Source of the DNA: Bacteroides sp.
GTDB lineage: Bacteria > Bacteroidota > Bacteroidia > Bacteroidales > Muribaculaceae
DNA: 64,000 nt
NCBI GenBank assembly: GCA_014801225.1
Contig: JAAVEO010000040.1
Coordinates: 49,324 to 113,323, forward strand
Reading direction: 5' to 3'
Part shown: positions 1-10,077 of the stretch, in pieces
Layout: each line of letters opens with the position of its first letter
How positions within the stretch are numbered: the stretch's first letter is position 1
Made by a program: the position numbers and the translations under genes
Notes under the pieces: model-generated
Databases searched by the model: none
Told to the model about the DNA's origin: nothing
What the model saw: only the letters and a program-made list of their open reading frames with translations

Positions 1-5
1 CGCAG

Positions 6-569
6 ATGCTTGCCGAGAATCTTATGGAGATAAGAGACTCCAAAATATCTCTTACACGCGGCACTGCCGACACTATGCCTACTGACGGACGTCAGCTCGA
101 GCTTATGCTTCAGAGTCTCGAACATCAGGAGACCGCTATCATGCAGGCTTTTACAGGATATATAGAGACAGAAACGGTATCACGAACATTCACTTATCTT
201 CCCGAAGAGGATGGACGCACTGTGCTTTTCCGAATGAGTGATTTTGCAGGATTTGTGGAATCTGACGATTATTCCGGGGCTCCCGTATATCTCTCCATCG
301 AGATGGTGAGTGAAGGTTCTCTCCCCGTCGATGCCAAGGGAGAAGAGAAGAAATTCCCCAAAGACGGCGTGGCTTATTGTATTCCCGGCACAGCAAATGT
401 AAAACTCTCTCTCTCTGGAAAGACTCTATGGGCTAAGGAGATGGAATTTGCTCAGTTCGGAGTGATATTTGGCTTGAATCCCACCCTTTTCAGCGCGAAG
501 AAAGATCGGAGTTTTGCTGTGTTCAATCCTGTCACAGGTGCTATTCAGTCAATAGGAAATGAGGAATAA
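6..569 (+). CDS. DUF4831-like conserved Bacteroidales protein, C-terminal part (probably begins before the window)
   Basis: ORF at window edge; no RBS or signal peptide visible; overlaps xseA start by 11 nt; family recognised from sequence. Confidence 0.6.
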   Translation: MLAENLMEIRDSKISLTRGTADTMPTDGRQLELMLQSLEHQETAIMQAFTGYIETETVSRTFTYLPEEDGRTVLFRMSDFAGFVESDDYSGAPVYLSIEMVSEGSLPVDAKGEEKKFPKDGVAYCIPGTANVKLSLSGKTLWAKEMEFAQFGVIFGLNPTLFSAKKDRSFAVFNPVTGAIQSIGNEE

Positions 570-2082
570 TCCTGCTCAGAATCCACCTGTGGGAGCGTAT
601 GGGAGCCATCCATATCAAGGGTATCCCGGACAGCAACCGGCTCAACCACGTGCATATACACTCCAGCAGTTTGCCAACGCAGTGACAGCTCTTATAAGTA
701 CTTCTCCTACAGTACAGAATGTATGGGTGGTAGCCGAGCTGAGCGATCTTCGGATTGTAGGAGGACATTGCTACGTGGAATTGGTGGAGAAGGATGCTAC
801 GGGACAGGACGTGGCTAAGATAAAAGCCACCTGTTGGGCCAATACGTTCTATGGAGTAAGAGGGAAATTCATTCAGGCTACCGGGCGCGAGCTCTCCAGC
901 GGACTGAAAGTGATGTTGAGAGGTTCAGCCGTTCATCATGCAAAGTTCGGTCTGTCATTCAACATATTTGATATAGATCCTTCCTATACACTCGGGGATA
1001 TAGAGCGTGTGCGTCGTGAGATTCTCAATCGTCTGCATAGGGAAGGAGTGCTCGGTCTCAATAGGCAATTGCCTCTCCCTACGGTATGCCAACGCATTGC
1101 TGTGATTTCAGCAGAGGGGGCCGCAGGATATGGCGACTTTATCAATCAGCTGGATACCAATCGCTTTGGATTCGTATTCTATCCACGTCTGTTCCCGGCG
1201 GCAATGCAGGGTGTCAACACAGCTCCTTCCGTATTGGCTGCACTCTCCAAGGTGGAAATGTCGCTTGATCTTTGGGATTGTGTGGTGATTGTGCGCGGAG
1301 GAGGCAGCACTACCGATATGACCGGATTTGATTCATACGACCTTGCCCGCAGAGTGGCCACATTCCCTATTCCTGTGGTGGTTGGTATCGGCCATGAGCG
1401 CGACCGCAATGTGCTTGATGAGATTGCGTGTGTACGTTGTAAGACTCCTACTGCAGTGGGTGCGTGGCTTGTAGAGCGACTGGCCGATACCTATGCCCGT
1501 ACTCAGGGATATGTCAAAGAGATAATGGATTATGCATCCTCAAGAATCAATGGAGAGAATACACGCATAGCACACATAGCGGCTTCTATCCCTGTGACTG
1601 CTAACAATATAATCACCATAGCTTCCGAACGTCTTAGACGGGCTGCCGGTGAACTTCCGCTTTTAGCCGGAAGAGCTACGGCCGCTGCTAATGCCGATTT
1701 GCTCCGCAAGGGAGATGCCGTGGGGAGCGCAGCTTCTGCGGCTACAGCGGCAGCCAAATCTCGCATTGAGGCGGTGGCTCAGCGTCTTGAAAACAATGTA
1801 GCGAAGATTTCTACCGCCGCGTTATCGCGTATCGACTCTATGGCTCAGCAACTTGCGATATATCCCTCGGCTATTATTAAGGCGAAAAACGACCGGCTCA
1901 CTGCCGCCGCTCAGCTTCTCGAGGCTCTTGATCCGTCCGCTACTCTACGCCGAGGTTACAGTATCACCCGTGTAGACGGTCATGCCGTTACGGATGCTGC
2001 TACTCTCTCTGCCGGTACCCGTATCGAGACTCGACTTTTCAACGGCACAGTGACATCAGTAGTGGAAGAGAACAACGATTGA
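559..2082 (+). CDS. xseA: Exodeoxyribonuclease VII large subunit
   Basis: N-terminal OB-fold (VWVVAELSDLRIVGGHCYVELVEKD), VVIVRGGGS and GIGHERDRNVLDEIA motifs; followed by xseB. Confidence 0.95.
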   Translation: MRNNPAQNPPVGAYGSHPYQGYPGQQPAQPRAYTLQQFANAVTALISTSPTVQNVWVVAELSDLRIVGGHCYVELVEKDATGQDVAKIKATCWANTFYGVRGKFIQATGRELSSGLKVMLRGSAVHHAKFGLSFNIFDIDPSYTLGDIERVRREILNRLHREGVLGLNRQLPLPTVCQRIAVISAEGAAGYGDFINQLDTNRFGFVFYPRLFPAAMQGVNTAPSVLAALSKVEMSLDLWDCVVIVRGGGSTTDMTGFDSYDLARRVATFPIPVVVGIGHERDRNVLDEIACVRCKTPTAVGAWLVERLADTYARTQGYVKEIMDYASSRINGENTRIAHIAASIPVTANNIITIASERLRRAAGELPLLAGRATAAANADLLRKGDAVGSAASAATAAAKSRIEAVAQRLENNVAKISTAALSRIDSMAQQLAIYPSAIIKAKNDRLTAAAQLLEALDPSATLRRGYSITRVDGHAVTDAATLSAGTRIETRLFNGTVTSVVEENND

Positions 2083-2125
2083 TATTCATTCACCCCAAAT
2101 ACGATAAAAAGACATAAATAAGATT

Positions 2126-2329
2126 ATGGAAATCAAAGATATGACTTATGGAGCTGCAATGGCACAGCTTGAGACAATTCTCTCGGAAATGCGTGACGGT
2201 AACTGCGACATCGACACGCTTTCCGAGAAAACTGCCACAGCTCTTGAACTGCTCAAACATTGTAAGGCCAAGCTCTTCAAGACGGATGAAGAGGTAAAGA
2301 AATGCCTCGCTGAGCTTAACGCAGAGTGA
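2126..2329 (+). CDS. xseB: Exodeoxyribonuclease VII small subunit
   Basis: 67 aa, MTYGAAMAQLETILSEMRDGNCDIDTLSEK; directly after xseA. Confidence 0.92.
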   Translation: MEIKDMTYGAAMAQLETILSEMRDGNCDIDTLSEKTATALELLKHCKAKLFKTDEEVKKCLAELNAE

Positions 2330-4804
2330 TTATTCGCGGTAGTAGATGCGTTTTACGCGTGGAGATACAGAGGTGAGGATCTCATAAGGGATGGTGTCAA
2401 GTAGGTCTGCAAGACGTTGCACGGGTGCCTCTTTACCGAATATTTCCACAGCGTCGCCTACTTCGCAGTCTACATCCGTAACATCTATCATGCAGGCATC
2501 CATACAGATATTCCCTACTGTGGGACAATCCTTGCCATTGATTTTTACACTTACAGCTCCACGCCCGAAATGACGGTTCATGCCATCGGCATAACCGATC
2601 GGTATAGTGGCGATGCGAGATTTGCGATTAAGAATAGTGCGTCGTCCGTAGCCGATGCTTTCTCCGGCTTCCCATTCGCGGATAGCGATTATAACAGTGC
2701 GCAGGGTAGATACGACAGCAAGCGGCTCTTCCATCTCCGGAGGAAGAGTATTGGCGCCATATAGACCTATGCCGAGCCGCACCATATCATAATGATGTTC
2801 GGGGAAACGGAGGATGCCTGCTGAGTTGAGCACATGGCGCAGTATAGGTCGGGTACTGCGGGAAAGCATATAGTCAGTCACTTCGCGGAAGCGCTTCAAC
2901 TGCAATTCGGTATAATCATCCATATCAGGACAGTCTGCCGTTGCCAGGTGGCTGAATACAGATTTGGCAGCTACGGCCTCCTGACTTTGGAGGATATCCA
3001 TGAGTTCCGGAATCTCGGATTCCACAAAGCCCATACGGTGCATGCCCGTATCCAGTTTTATATGAATCGGGTAGTCGTTCACTCCATTTTTGCGAGCTTC
3101 TCGTATCACGTCCTTCAGCATCTCCATGCTATAGATTTCAGGTTCGAGACGATAGGCGAACATCGAGCGATAGTTCACCACCTTGGGATTCATTACCATG
3201 ATAGGCATAGTGATACCGTTACGGCGCAAATCGATACCTTCGTCAAGCACGGCTACCGCCAGATAAGCGGCTCCGCAATCCTGTAGAGTCTTGGCTATCT
3301 CCCTGCTTCCGGCTCCATATCCCGAAGCTTTCACCATGGCTACAATGCCTGTCCCCACCGGCACATGACGACGGAAATAATTGTAATTCTTGAGAATAGC
3401 ATCGAGATTTACTTCCAGCACAGTCTCATGTTTGCGAGCTTCCAGAGTGTCGAGTATTTTCTCGAAATTAAATTCGGGAGCACCTTTAAGAAGGATGATT
3501 TCGTTGTCAAAGTCGGATGTTGAAAGGCTCTGAAGAAGTTCTTCGGTAGAATTGAAGAATAATGCATTCTCTCCGAAGAGAGGAGTGGCCTTTACAAAAG
3601 CCGGTCCGACTCCGATGAAACGTTTTATGCCGGCAAGACGTATAGCTTCGGCGGTAGCTGCATAGACACCTTCCCCATCGCCGCTCTCGTGAGAGAGGTC
3701 GGAGAGGATAAGAGTCTCGGTCTGTCCCGGCATAGCGCGTCGACGCAACATATCGAGCGCGAGACGAAGCGAGGAAAGGTCGGAAGTGAAAGGATCGAAT
3801 ATCACGCTGCAGCCGTTGACACCTTCCGACACCTTGACCCGTATGTCCAGCTTTGGCAAAAGCGCAAAGCGAGAAGCTATTTCCTCGCGAGGCACACCCC
3901 ACCATAGCATGAAGGCCAAAGCGTTGGCCGCGTTCTCGAGATCCTCCGCAGTCGAGAGGGGAGCGATAAATTCGGAATTGTTTTTCTTGTAGGTATAGCT
4001 TACCTTATGATGAGCGGAATCTATTCTTGAAAATTCAATGAAGAGAGGAGCGTTTGGGTCGATTACCGACCATCCTATAATCTCCCGGTTTTCAGCAATA
4101 GGCGATATGGCATTTCGGAGAAGAGTATTATCAAGATTGTAAATTATAGCATGCGTCGAACTTCCGGAAGCGAGAATGGCTTTCTCGGCCGCTTTCTCTT
4201 CAGGAGATGAGAAGCCGGAAGCATGATCATCTGCTATATTGGTGAAGATCACTACTTCCGGACGGATGCATTGCTCAAGACGGTGCATCTCTCCCGTGTG
4301 GCTTATACCGGCTTCGATAATGCCAAGACGAGAATCGGGATTGATATGCCAGAGCGAGAGGGGCACGCCTATATGGGAGTTATAGCTTCTCGGGCTGCGG
4401 CCTATATCGGTAAGGTCTCCCATAAGATGGAAAAGCCATTCTTTCAGAGTGGTCTTACCGCGCGAACCGGTGATGGAGAGAAGAGTGCCGTGAAATCTGT
4501 CGCGACACATTGCACCTACTTTCATGAGAGCAAGTTCCGTATCAGGCACGATGAGGAAATTTGTATCGGAAATTCCGACCAAATCCTCTGGAATATGATT
4601 GACCACGAAATTCCTTACTCCCCTGCGATAGAGGTCGGCTATATAGCGGTGGCCATCGTTGCCGCTTGTAGGGATAGCGAAGAAAAGCGTACCCTCGGGA
4701 GCGGATAACGATCGCGAATCAGTGAGAAGAGTATTGATTTCAATATCGTATGCCGGGGTCGGCAACAAGAGGAGATCAGCGATGTCACGAATACCCGTAT
4801 TCAT
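2330..4804 (-). CDS. murF-alr: Bifunctional UDP-N-acetylmuramoyl-tripeptide:D-alanyl-D-alanine ligase / alanine racemase
   Basis: N-terminal Mur ligase (SITGSRGKTTLKEW) fused to PLP alanine racemase (VKASGYGAGSREIAKTL, HIKLDTGMHRMGF). Confidence 0.95.
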   Translation of the reverse strand: MNTGIRDIADLLLLPTPAYDIEINTLLTDSRSLSAPEGTLFFAIPTSGNDGHRYIADLYRRGVRNFVVNHIPEDLVGISDTNFLIVPDTELALMKVGAMCRDRFHGTLLSITGSRGKTTLKEWLFHLMGDLTDIGRSPRSYNSHIGVPLSLWHINPDSRLGIIEAGISHTGEMHRLEQCIRPEVVIFTNIADDHASGFSSPEEKAAEKAILASGSSTHAIIYNLDNTLLRNAISPIAENREIIGWSVIDPNAPLFIEFSRIDSAHHKVSYTYKKNNSEFIAPLSTAEDLENAANALAFMLWWGVPREEIASRFALLPKLDIRVKVSEGVNGCSVIFDPFTSDLSSLRLALDMLRRRAMPGQTETLILSDLSHESGDGEGVYAATAEAIRLAGIKRFIGVGPAFVKATPLFGENALFFNSTEELLQSLSTSDFDNEIILLKGAPEFNFEKILDTLEARKHETVLEVNLDAILKNYNYFRRHVPVGTGIVAMVKASGYGAGSREIAKTLQDCGAAYLAVAVLDEGIDLRRNGITMPIMVMNPKVVNYRSMFAYRLEPEIYSMEMLKDVIREARKNGVNDYPIHIKLDTGMHRMGFVESEIPELMDILQSQEAVAAKSVFSHLATADCPDMDDYTELQLKRFREVTDYMLSRSTRPILRHVLNSAGILRFPEHHYDMVRLGIGLYGANTLPPEMEEPLAVVSTLRTVIIAIREWEAGESIGYGRRTILNRKSRIATIPIGYADGMNRHFGRGAVSVKINGKDCPTVGNICMDACMIDVTDVDCEVGDAVEIFGKEAPVQRLADLLDTIPYEILTSVSPRVKRIYYRE

Positions 4805-4835
4805 GTCCTTTCAAATTATCTTTTAAAACCGATTG

Positions 4836-4867
4836 CAAAATTACACCTAATCCACGTAACACACAAA
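4836..4867 (-). promoter_or_regulatory. Bacteroidetes-type promoter of murF-alr
   Basis: Minus-strand TAATTTTG (4836-4843) with TTTG about 20 nt upstream. Confidence 0.6.
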
Positions 4868-4969
4868 AATACTTCTCATATTTCCTGTCATATCATATAT
4901 TATGTTTCCGAATTACAGTTTGTATCCTATTAGTACGATTAGATATGGAGGTGTATTAAAGAAGTCTGT

Positions 4970-5003
4970 AAATAAAAAAATAGGCACGTATCACTACGCA
5001 CCT
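4970..5003 (-). terminator. Intrinsic terminator of the minus-strand ncRNA
   Basis: 9-bp stem with two G-U pairs, GUGA loop, U-tract (plus-strand aataaaaaaa). Confidence 0.65.
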
Positions 5004-5255
5004 GTTTTTTCCCAATTCCCACGAAATCCTTCGTAGGAGATTAGTGGTCCTAATCCTAATTTTAACTATTAATCCATAACTTTACTAATGCAACAATAAA
5101 ATTGTGTCAATGAAACGATTAATTGGTCTTATGAGAAGAATTCTATTATTCACCTAATATCTTTTTCATAGTCTACCATTCGATAGATAGCCCATGAATA
5201 AAATACCCATCTATGAGAGTGAAATGCAAAAGAATTGCTTTTCTTTTCTCTTTTC
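4970..5255 (-). ncRNA. Candidate structured ncRNA ending in an intrinsic terminator
   Basis: Minus-strand promoter (TAATTTTG at 5261-5268), hairpin CUACGAA-GGAU-UUCGUGG, terminator stem AGGUGCGUA-GUGA-UACGUGCCU followed by U7; G-U wobbles make both stems complete only on the minus strand; no substantial ORF. Confidence 0.5.
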
Positions 5256-5293
5256 GAGTGCAAAATTAATAAAAATATTTCGATTGCACTCAA
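5256..5293 (-). promoter_or_regulatory. Promoter with spanning inverted repeat
   Basis: GAGTGCAA (5256-5263) and TTGCACTC (5284-5291) form a perfect 8/8 inverted repeat across the -33 to -7 region of TTG-N22-TAATTTTG. Confidence 0.5.
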
Positions 5294-5342
5294 TTTTTTT
5301 AGAAAATTATGCCGTAAATCTGTGTAAAAATTTGAAATACTG

Positions 5343-6119
5343 TTAACGTATATTAAAAAGCCACTCAGGGAGGGTATCTACAGGAGCCGTGCGGTCGAGC
5401 ATCGAGGGTACTACCGATACGATTCCGTGTGCCAACATCCATTCATCCGTATCTATGGCTTCCGGTTCGTCGTTACGGAATTTACCCGTAAGCCAGTAGA
5501 ATTTATGTCCGTGCGGGTCGGTATATTCTTTGTATTCGTCACTCCAGTTGCCGCGGCAAGCACGGGCGAGACGCATTTCGGTGGGTGCTTTCTCTGTATT
5601 GGGAATATTCACATTGAGGCATACCCCCTCCGGCAGACCGTTGGCAAGTACAAGCTCTGTGAGTCGGCGTACAAACGGCAGGCCAGGGGCGAAGTCCGCT
5701 TCGGGATGATGGTCGGTAAGCGAGAAGCCGATCGAGGGGATACCGAAAGCACAGCCCTCGAAAGTAGCACCCATTGTTCCGGAATATACCACATTGATAG
5801 AGGCATTGCTACCATGGTTGATTCCGGCCACAACCAAATCCGGTTGGCGTCCGCCCAGAGCTACGTGCATGGCAAGCTTCACACAGTCTACCGGTGTGCC
5901 GTTCACTCGGTGCATCTCCATGCCGTCCACATCCTCCACTCTTTCCACACGTAGAGGAGAATTTACTGTAATAGCCATCGACTGGCCCGAACGGGGAGCG
6001 TCGGGACATACTCCCACAACCTCACCCATATCCTTGAGACACTTCATCAGTTCGCGTACGCCACGAGCCTGATAGCCATCGTCATTGCTGACAAGAATCA
6101 ATGGTCTTTTCTTTTCCAT
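5343..6119 (-). CDS. surE: 5'/3'-nucleotidase SurE
   Basis: LVSNDDGYQARGVREL; GINHGSNASINVVYSGTMGAT. Confidence 0.96.
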   Translation of the reverse strand: MEKKRPLILVSNDDGYQARGVRELMKCLKDMGEVVGVCPDAPRSGQSMAITVNSPLRVERVEDVDGMEMHRVNGTPVDCVKLAMHVALGGRQPDLVVAGINHGSNASINVVYSGTMGATFEGCAFGIPSIGFSLTDHHPEADFAPGLPFVRRLTELVLANGLPEGVCLNVNIPNTEKAPTEMRLARACRGNWSDEYKEYTDPHGHKFYWLTGKFRNDEPEAIDTDEWMLAHGIVSVVPSMLDRTAPVDTLPEWLFNIR

Positions 6120-6137
6120 ATTATAGTTTTCTGTGTG

Positions 6138-7130
6138 TTATTTCTCTTTGCGAAGTAGGTAGCGGTCCATTACCGCCATACGCGACGCTCCGGGCAAAGA
6201 TGAGAGAATATCATGCTTGGGAAAGGATGTATATTCCCGGCGTAGCTTTCGGAAATCCCGGTGAGCCTTTATAATTGCTGAGGCGTTCTTGAAATCACCT
6301 TTCAGCAGAAACATTCCCCAGGCCAAAGTGTCGGCCAGACGGCGCCAGAGAAGCACTCTGCGACCGCGCTTGCGAGGAAGGTTCTTATGGAGTAACAAAA
6401 GATTGTTGCGGAAGTTGAGATAAGTCTTCTTGGGATTCCCTTGTTCCAGTGAGGCTCCCCCTACATGATACACCGTGCTCCGTGTATCGGCTACAACTCG
6501 GTAGCCTGCATAATGAAGACGACAACAGAGGTCGATCTCCTCCATGTGGGCGAAGAATCCTGCATCCAATCCTCCAAGCGAGAGATAAGGCTTGGTCCTT
6601 ACCATTAATGCTGCGCCTGATGCCCAGCAGATATCGGTGATTTGGCCGTCATATTGCCCGTGGTCGGTCTCCACAGAGTCGAAGAGTCTGCCACGGCAGT
6701 AAGGATAACCCAATCGGTCGAGGTATCCTCCCGCCGCTCCGGCATATTCAAATTTGTCGCGTTCACGATATGATTTTATCTTGGGTTGGCAGGCTCCTAT
6801 CTCCGGATTCCTCTCCATTGTCTGCAAAAGCGGTTGCCACCATCCTTCAGTCACCTCCACATCGGAATTCAGAAGAATTGTATAAGGATAATTCGTGGCG
6901 GCAATGACTCGGTTGTACCCCTCTGCGAATCCGTAATTACGGTCGAGTCGAAGAAGCTTTACATTCGGAAATTCCCTTTCCACCCAATCGGGTGAACCGT
7001 CGGTACTCCCGTTGTCTGCTACAAAGAGATCCACTTCCGGTCCCGAAGTATGCCGCAAGGCAATAGGCAGAAACTCCTCAAGGAGTTTCTGTCCGTTCCA
7101 ATTCAGGATAATTACGGCTAATTTTTTCAT
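6138..7130 (-). CDS. Glycosyltransferase family 2
   Basis: MKKLAVIILNWNGQKLLEEFLP, VADNGSTDGSPDWV, ILLNSDVEV; start at the internal Met gives an ATGA overlap with the upstream mtaB stop. Confidence 0.92.
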   Translation of the reverse strand: MKKLAVIILNWNGQKLLEEFLPIALRHTSGPEVDLFVADNGSTDGSPDWVEREFPNVKLLRLDRNYGFAEGYNRVIAATNYPYTILLNSDVEVTEGWWQPLLQTMERNPEIGACQPKIKSYRERDKFEYAGAAGGYLDRLGYPYCRGRLFDSVETDHGQYDGQITDICWASGAALMVRTKPYLSLGGLDAGFFAHMEEIDLCCRLHYAGYRVVADTRSTVYHVGGASLEQGNPKKTYLNFRNNLLLLHKNLPRKRGRRVLLWRRLADTLAWGMFLLKGDFKNASAIIKAHRDFRKLRREYTSFPKHDILSSLPGASRMAVMDRYLLRKEK

Positions 7131-8461
7131 TTTCCTATAGACTCGGATATTATTTCGCAAGTGAGAGTATCGGCCTCTTCCGGATCGAAATCACCGAGGC
7201 GAACATTACATACTTTATTGATAAAATCCTCTCTCAGGGGCGCGGCCACACGTATATAATTATCGGTCAGACCATGCATTCTTTCGCCGGGCGAAGGATG
7301 CTCCCAAAGCACTGGGCGCACACTTCCTTTCATTGATTCGAGGAAAGCATGTAGCTTGCGGTCGGAAAGGTCGGTGAGGCGCCCTACGCGGCGGTGCTTC
7401 TCCTCCTGACTCACGGCATTCCCCAGCTTGAGAGCCGCAGTGCCGGGGCGTTCGGAGTAGGGGAATACATGGTAGCGGGTCACATCCAGACTTTCTGCGA
7501 AAGTGAATGATTTTTCCCATTCCTCCTCAGTCTCACCGCGGGCTCCCGCTATGATATCCACACCTATGAAGGCATTCGGGATAAGGGAACGGATGAGGTC
7601 GATACGAGAGCGGAAAAGAGCTGTGTCGTAGCGACGGTTCATCAGTCGGAGCACTTTGTCGCTGCCTGATTGGAGAGGGATATGGAAATGAGGCATAAAG
7701 GCGCGGGCTTCGGTTGCGGTCCAGCGGATGATCTCTTCCGTGAGTAAATTCGGTTCGATTGAAGATATCCGGAATCGTTCTATCCCCTTTACTTCATCAA
7801 GACTTTTAAGCATATCGAAGAAACGTTCACCCGTATTTCGGCCGAAATCACCGATATTCACACCGGTGATCACGATCTCACGAGCACCTTGAGCTGCGGC
7901 ATCGCGGGCCATCTCTGTGAGCTGCGCAATGGTGCCGCTTCGCGACCGTCCGCGGGCGAAGGGGATAGTGCAATAAGTACAATAGTAGTCGCAGCCATCC
8001 TGCACTTTCAGCCACCATCTGGTTCTTTCCCCTTTTTCGCAAGAGGGAGAAAACTCTTTTATGTCGAGTGCTCCGGTCACATTCACCTGCTTCCGGTGTT
8101 CCTTTATCCAATTCTGAAGATACTCCGCTATCTTGAGCTTTTCACCCGAACCGAGCACCATGTCCACACCCTCGATGGAGGCTACTTCCTGAGGTTTGAG
8201 TTGGGCGTAACATCCCGTCACTACCAAAGTGGCTTTTGGCCAACGATGTGCCAAGCGGCGGATGAGCTGACGTCCTTTCTTGTCGGCTGTCTCCGTGACA
8301 GAACAAGTGTTGATTACGCAGATATCGGGAGTCTCTCCCTCGCCCGCGCGTTCTATCCCCAACTCACGCAACTGATGGCCGATGGCGGAAGTCTCGGCGA
8401 AATTCAATTTGCAGCCAAGCGTGAAATAGGCTGCTTTCAATATATCGGAATTATCGGTCAT
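7127..8461 (-). CDS. mtaB: tRNA (N6-L-threonylcarbamoyladenosine(37)-C2)-methylthiotransferase
   Basis: UPF0004 N-term (TLGCKLNFAETSAIG), radical SAM CDYYCTYCTIP, TRAM-like C-term. Confidence 0.93.
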   Translation of the reverse strand: MTDNSDILKAAYFTLGCKLNFAETSAIGHQLRELGIERAGEGETPDICVINTCSVTETADKKGRQLIRRLAHRWPKATLVVTGCYAQLKPQEVASIEGVDMVLGSGEKLKIAEYLQNWIKEHRKQVNVTGALDIKEFSPSCEKGERTRWWLKVQDGCDYYCTYCTIPFARGRSRSGTIAQLTEMARDAAAQGAREIVITGVNIGDFGRNTGERFFDMLKSLDEVKGIERFRISSIEPNLLTEEIIRWTATEARAFMPHFHIPLQSGSDKVLRLMNRRYDTALFRSRIDLIRSLIPNAFIGVDIIAGARGETEEEWEKSFTFAESLDVTRYHVFPYSERPGTAALKLGNAVSQEEKHRRVGRLTDLSDRKLHAFLESMKGSVRPVLWEHPSPGERMHGLTDNYIRVAAPLREDFINKVCNVRLGDFDPEEADTLTCEIISESIGK

Positions 8462-8560
8462 AATGCAAAATTACAAAAAAAATCACTCTCCGGCAAAGCG
8501 GCTTCCTCTGCTCTTGGGGATAAAAACGAGGTGACGGGGCGCAAAAAAGATGTGTAATAC

Positions 8561-8592
8561 TTGACAAAGGGGTAGCAAAAGTATTAACTTTG
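8561..8592 (+). promoter_or_regulatory. Promoter of ftsX operon
   Basis: TTG-N21-TAACTTTG. Confidence 0.6.
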
Positions 8593-8679
8593 CAGGTCGA
8601 AAGGCATGAACTTCAAGCGTTGGAGAGATCATGTCCACGGAAAAAATACATGCGCGGGACGCATGAAACCCGGAATAGA

Positions 8680-9558
8680 ATGAAAGAAAACAAAGAGGCT
8701 AAAATCTCATACTGGGCGGCACACCTTACGACAATCGTGAGTGTGACGCTCGTGCTGGTTATCATAGGTCTTATATCTATGATATCTGTAGGCGCTGCCA
8801 ACGAGACTCGACGTCTCAAGGAGCTTCTGGAGGTGAATGTGGTGATGGACGACTCGGTGAGTGATGCTTCGGCCGACTCCCTTGCCAAAGTGATACGTAC
8901 GTATCCATACGCCAAAGATGTGAAAGTGGTGACAAAATCCCAAGCGCTTGCCAACTGGAAACAGGATACCGGCGAAGACCTTGAAGCACTATTTGGCGTG
9001 AATCCACTTTCTCCGGAAGTGAGTTTTACAGTAAAAGCACAATATGCTTCTCCGGCAGAGTTGGGAAAGATCCGCGATGGATTATCCTCCATGGCCGTTG
9101 TGGAGTCGGTTGCTCTTCCGGAAGCACGATTTGTTGACTCCATGAATGAGAATATCCGCCGTATGGCCTGGATTCTCGGAGGTATAGCCGCAGTGATGAT
9201 AGTGATATCATTCGTGCTTATCAATAACACGGTGCATCTTACGGTATATTCCCGCCGATTTACGATACATACTATGCAGCTTGTGGGCGCTACCAACGGT
9301 TTCATTCGCCGTCCCTTCATACTCAACAATATGCTTTCCGGCATTATAGCCGCTCTTGTCGCCGATGTAATTTTGGCTTCTATTCTCATAGCCGCCCCTC
9401 AAGCCGGATTTACGGATATCACCGGGATAGTATCTTGGTCTGACTATACTATTGTGGCCGTCGGGGTGCTCGCTGTCGGAGCTGTGCTTTGCTCCATGGC
9501 CGCTGCTATTGCCACTTCTCGCTATCTGCGTACGGATTACGACAAACTTTTCCGATAA
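8680..9558 (+). CDS. ftsX: FtsX-family cell division permease
   Basis: FtsX topology; MKENKEAKISYWAAHLTTIVSVTLVLVIIGL; the promoter -7 element overlaps the longer ORF start, favouring 8680. Confidence 0.88.
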   Translation: MKENKEAKISYWAAHLTTIVSVTLVLVIIGLISMISVGAANETRRLKELLEVNVVMDDSVSDASADSLAKVIRTYPYAKDVKVVTKSQALANWKQDTGEDLEALFGVNPLSPEVSFTVKAQYASPAELGKIRDGLSSMAVVESVALPEARFVDSMNENIRRMAWILGGIAAVMIVISFVLINNTVHLTVYSRRFTIHTMQLVGATNGFIRRPFILNNMLSGIIAALVADVILASILIAAPQAGFTDITGIVSWSDYTIVAVGVLAVGAVLCSMAAAIATSRYLRTDYDKLFR

Positions 9559-9691
9559 GTTCCTAAGTGTAATTACGCTGACAGCTTTATGCACGGTGGA
9601 AAAGAGTCTCTTAAGTATGCCCGGGTAGGCATTAGTCAATACTATTTTAAAATTTCACACATACTCCTCACAAAACATATCGCTCAAGAAA

Positions 9692-10033
9692 ATGAATACT
9701 GAAAAACCTACAAACGGCAGTGAGCCCAATCGTACGAAATATTACTCCTCTGTCTCCTCCTCTTCCTCATCACGTCCGGAGTTGGATAAAATGAATGAGA
9801 AAGAACGCCCTTTCTCGCGTGCCAATATTCTCCTTATGGCCGGATGTGTGGGTATGATAATACTCGGATTCGCGCTCATGAGCGGAGGAGGAAGCAGTGT
9901 GGAGGGCGGCTTCAATCCCGACATATTCTCTACACGCCGTATTGTAGTCGGGCCGGCTATAGCCTTTCTTGGCTTTCTTCTCATGGCTTTCGCTATCATC
10001 TATACTCCCGGGAAGTACAAAAAAACGAAGTGA
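9692..10033 (+). CDS. DUF3098 membrane protein
   Basis: Two TM segments (LLMAGCVGMIILGFALMSGG; AIAFLGFLLMAFAI); position between ftsX and uppP. Confidence 0.85.
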   Translation: MNTEKPTNGSEPNRTKYYSSVSSSSSSRPELDKMNEKERPFSRANILLMAGCVGMIILGFALMSGGGSSVEGGFNPDIFSTRRIVVGPAIAFLGFLLMAFAIIYTPGKYKKTK

Positions 10034-10077
10034 ATTCGTTTGGCTCGGAAGAAATAATCAAAAATTTATAAAGAAAC

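Noticed and set aside
2330-4804. MurF-Alr fusion as novelty
   Set aside because: Known bifunctional arrangement in Bacteroidetes.
8590-8679. N-terminal extension of the ftsX ORF
   Set aside because: Promoter -7 element at 8585-8592 overlaps the first codon; internal Met at 8680 fits FtsX start.
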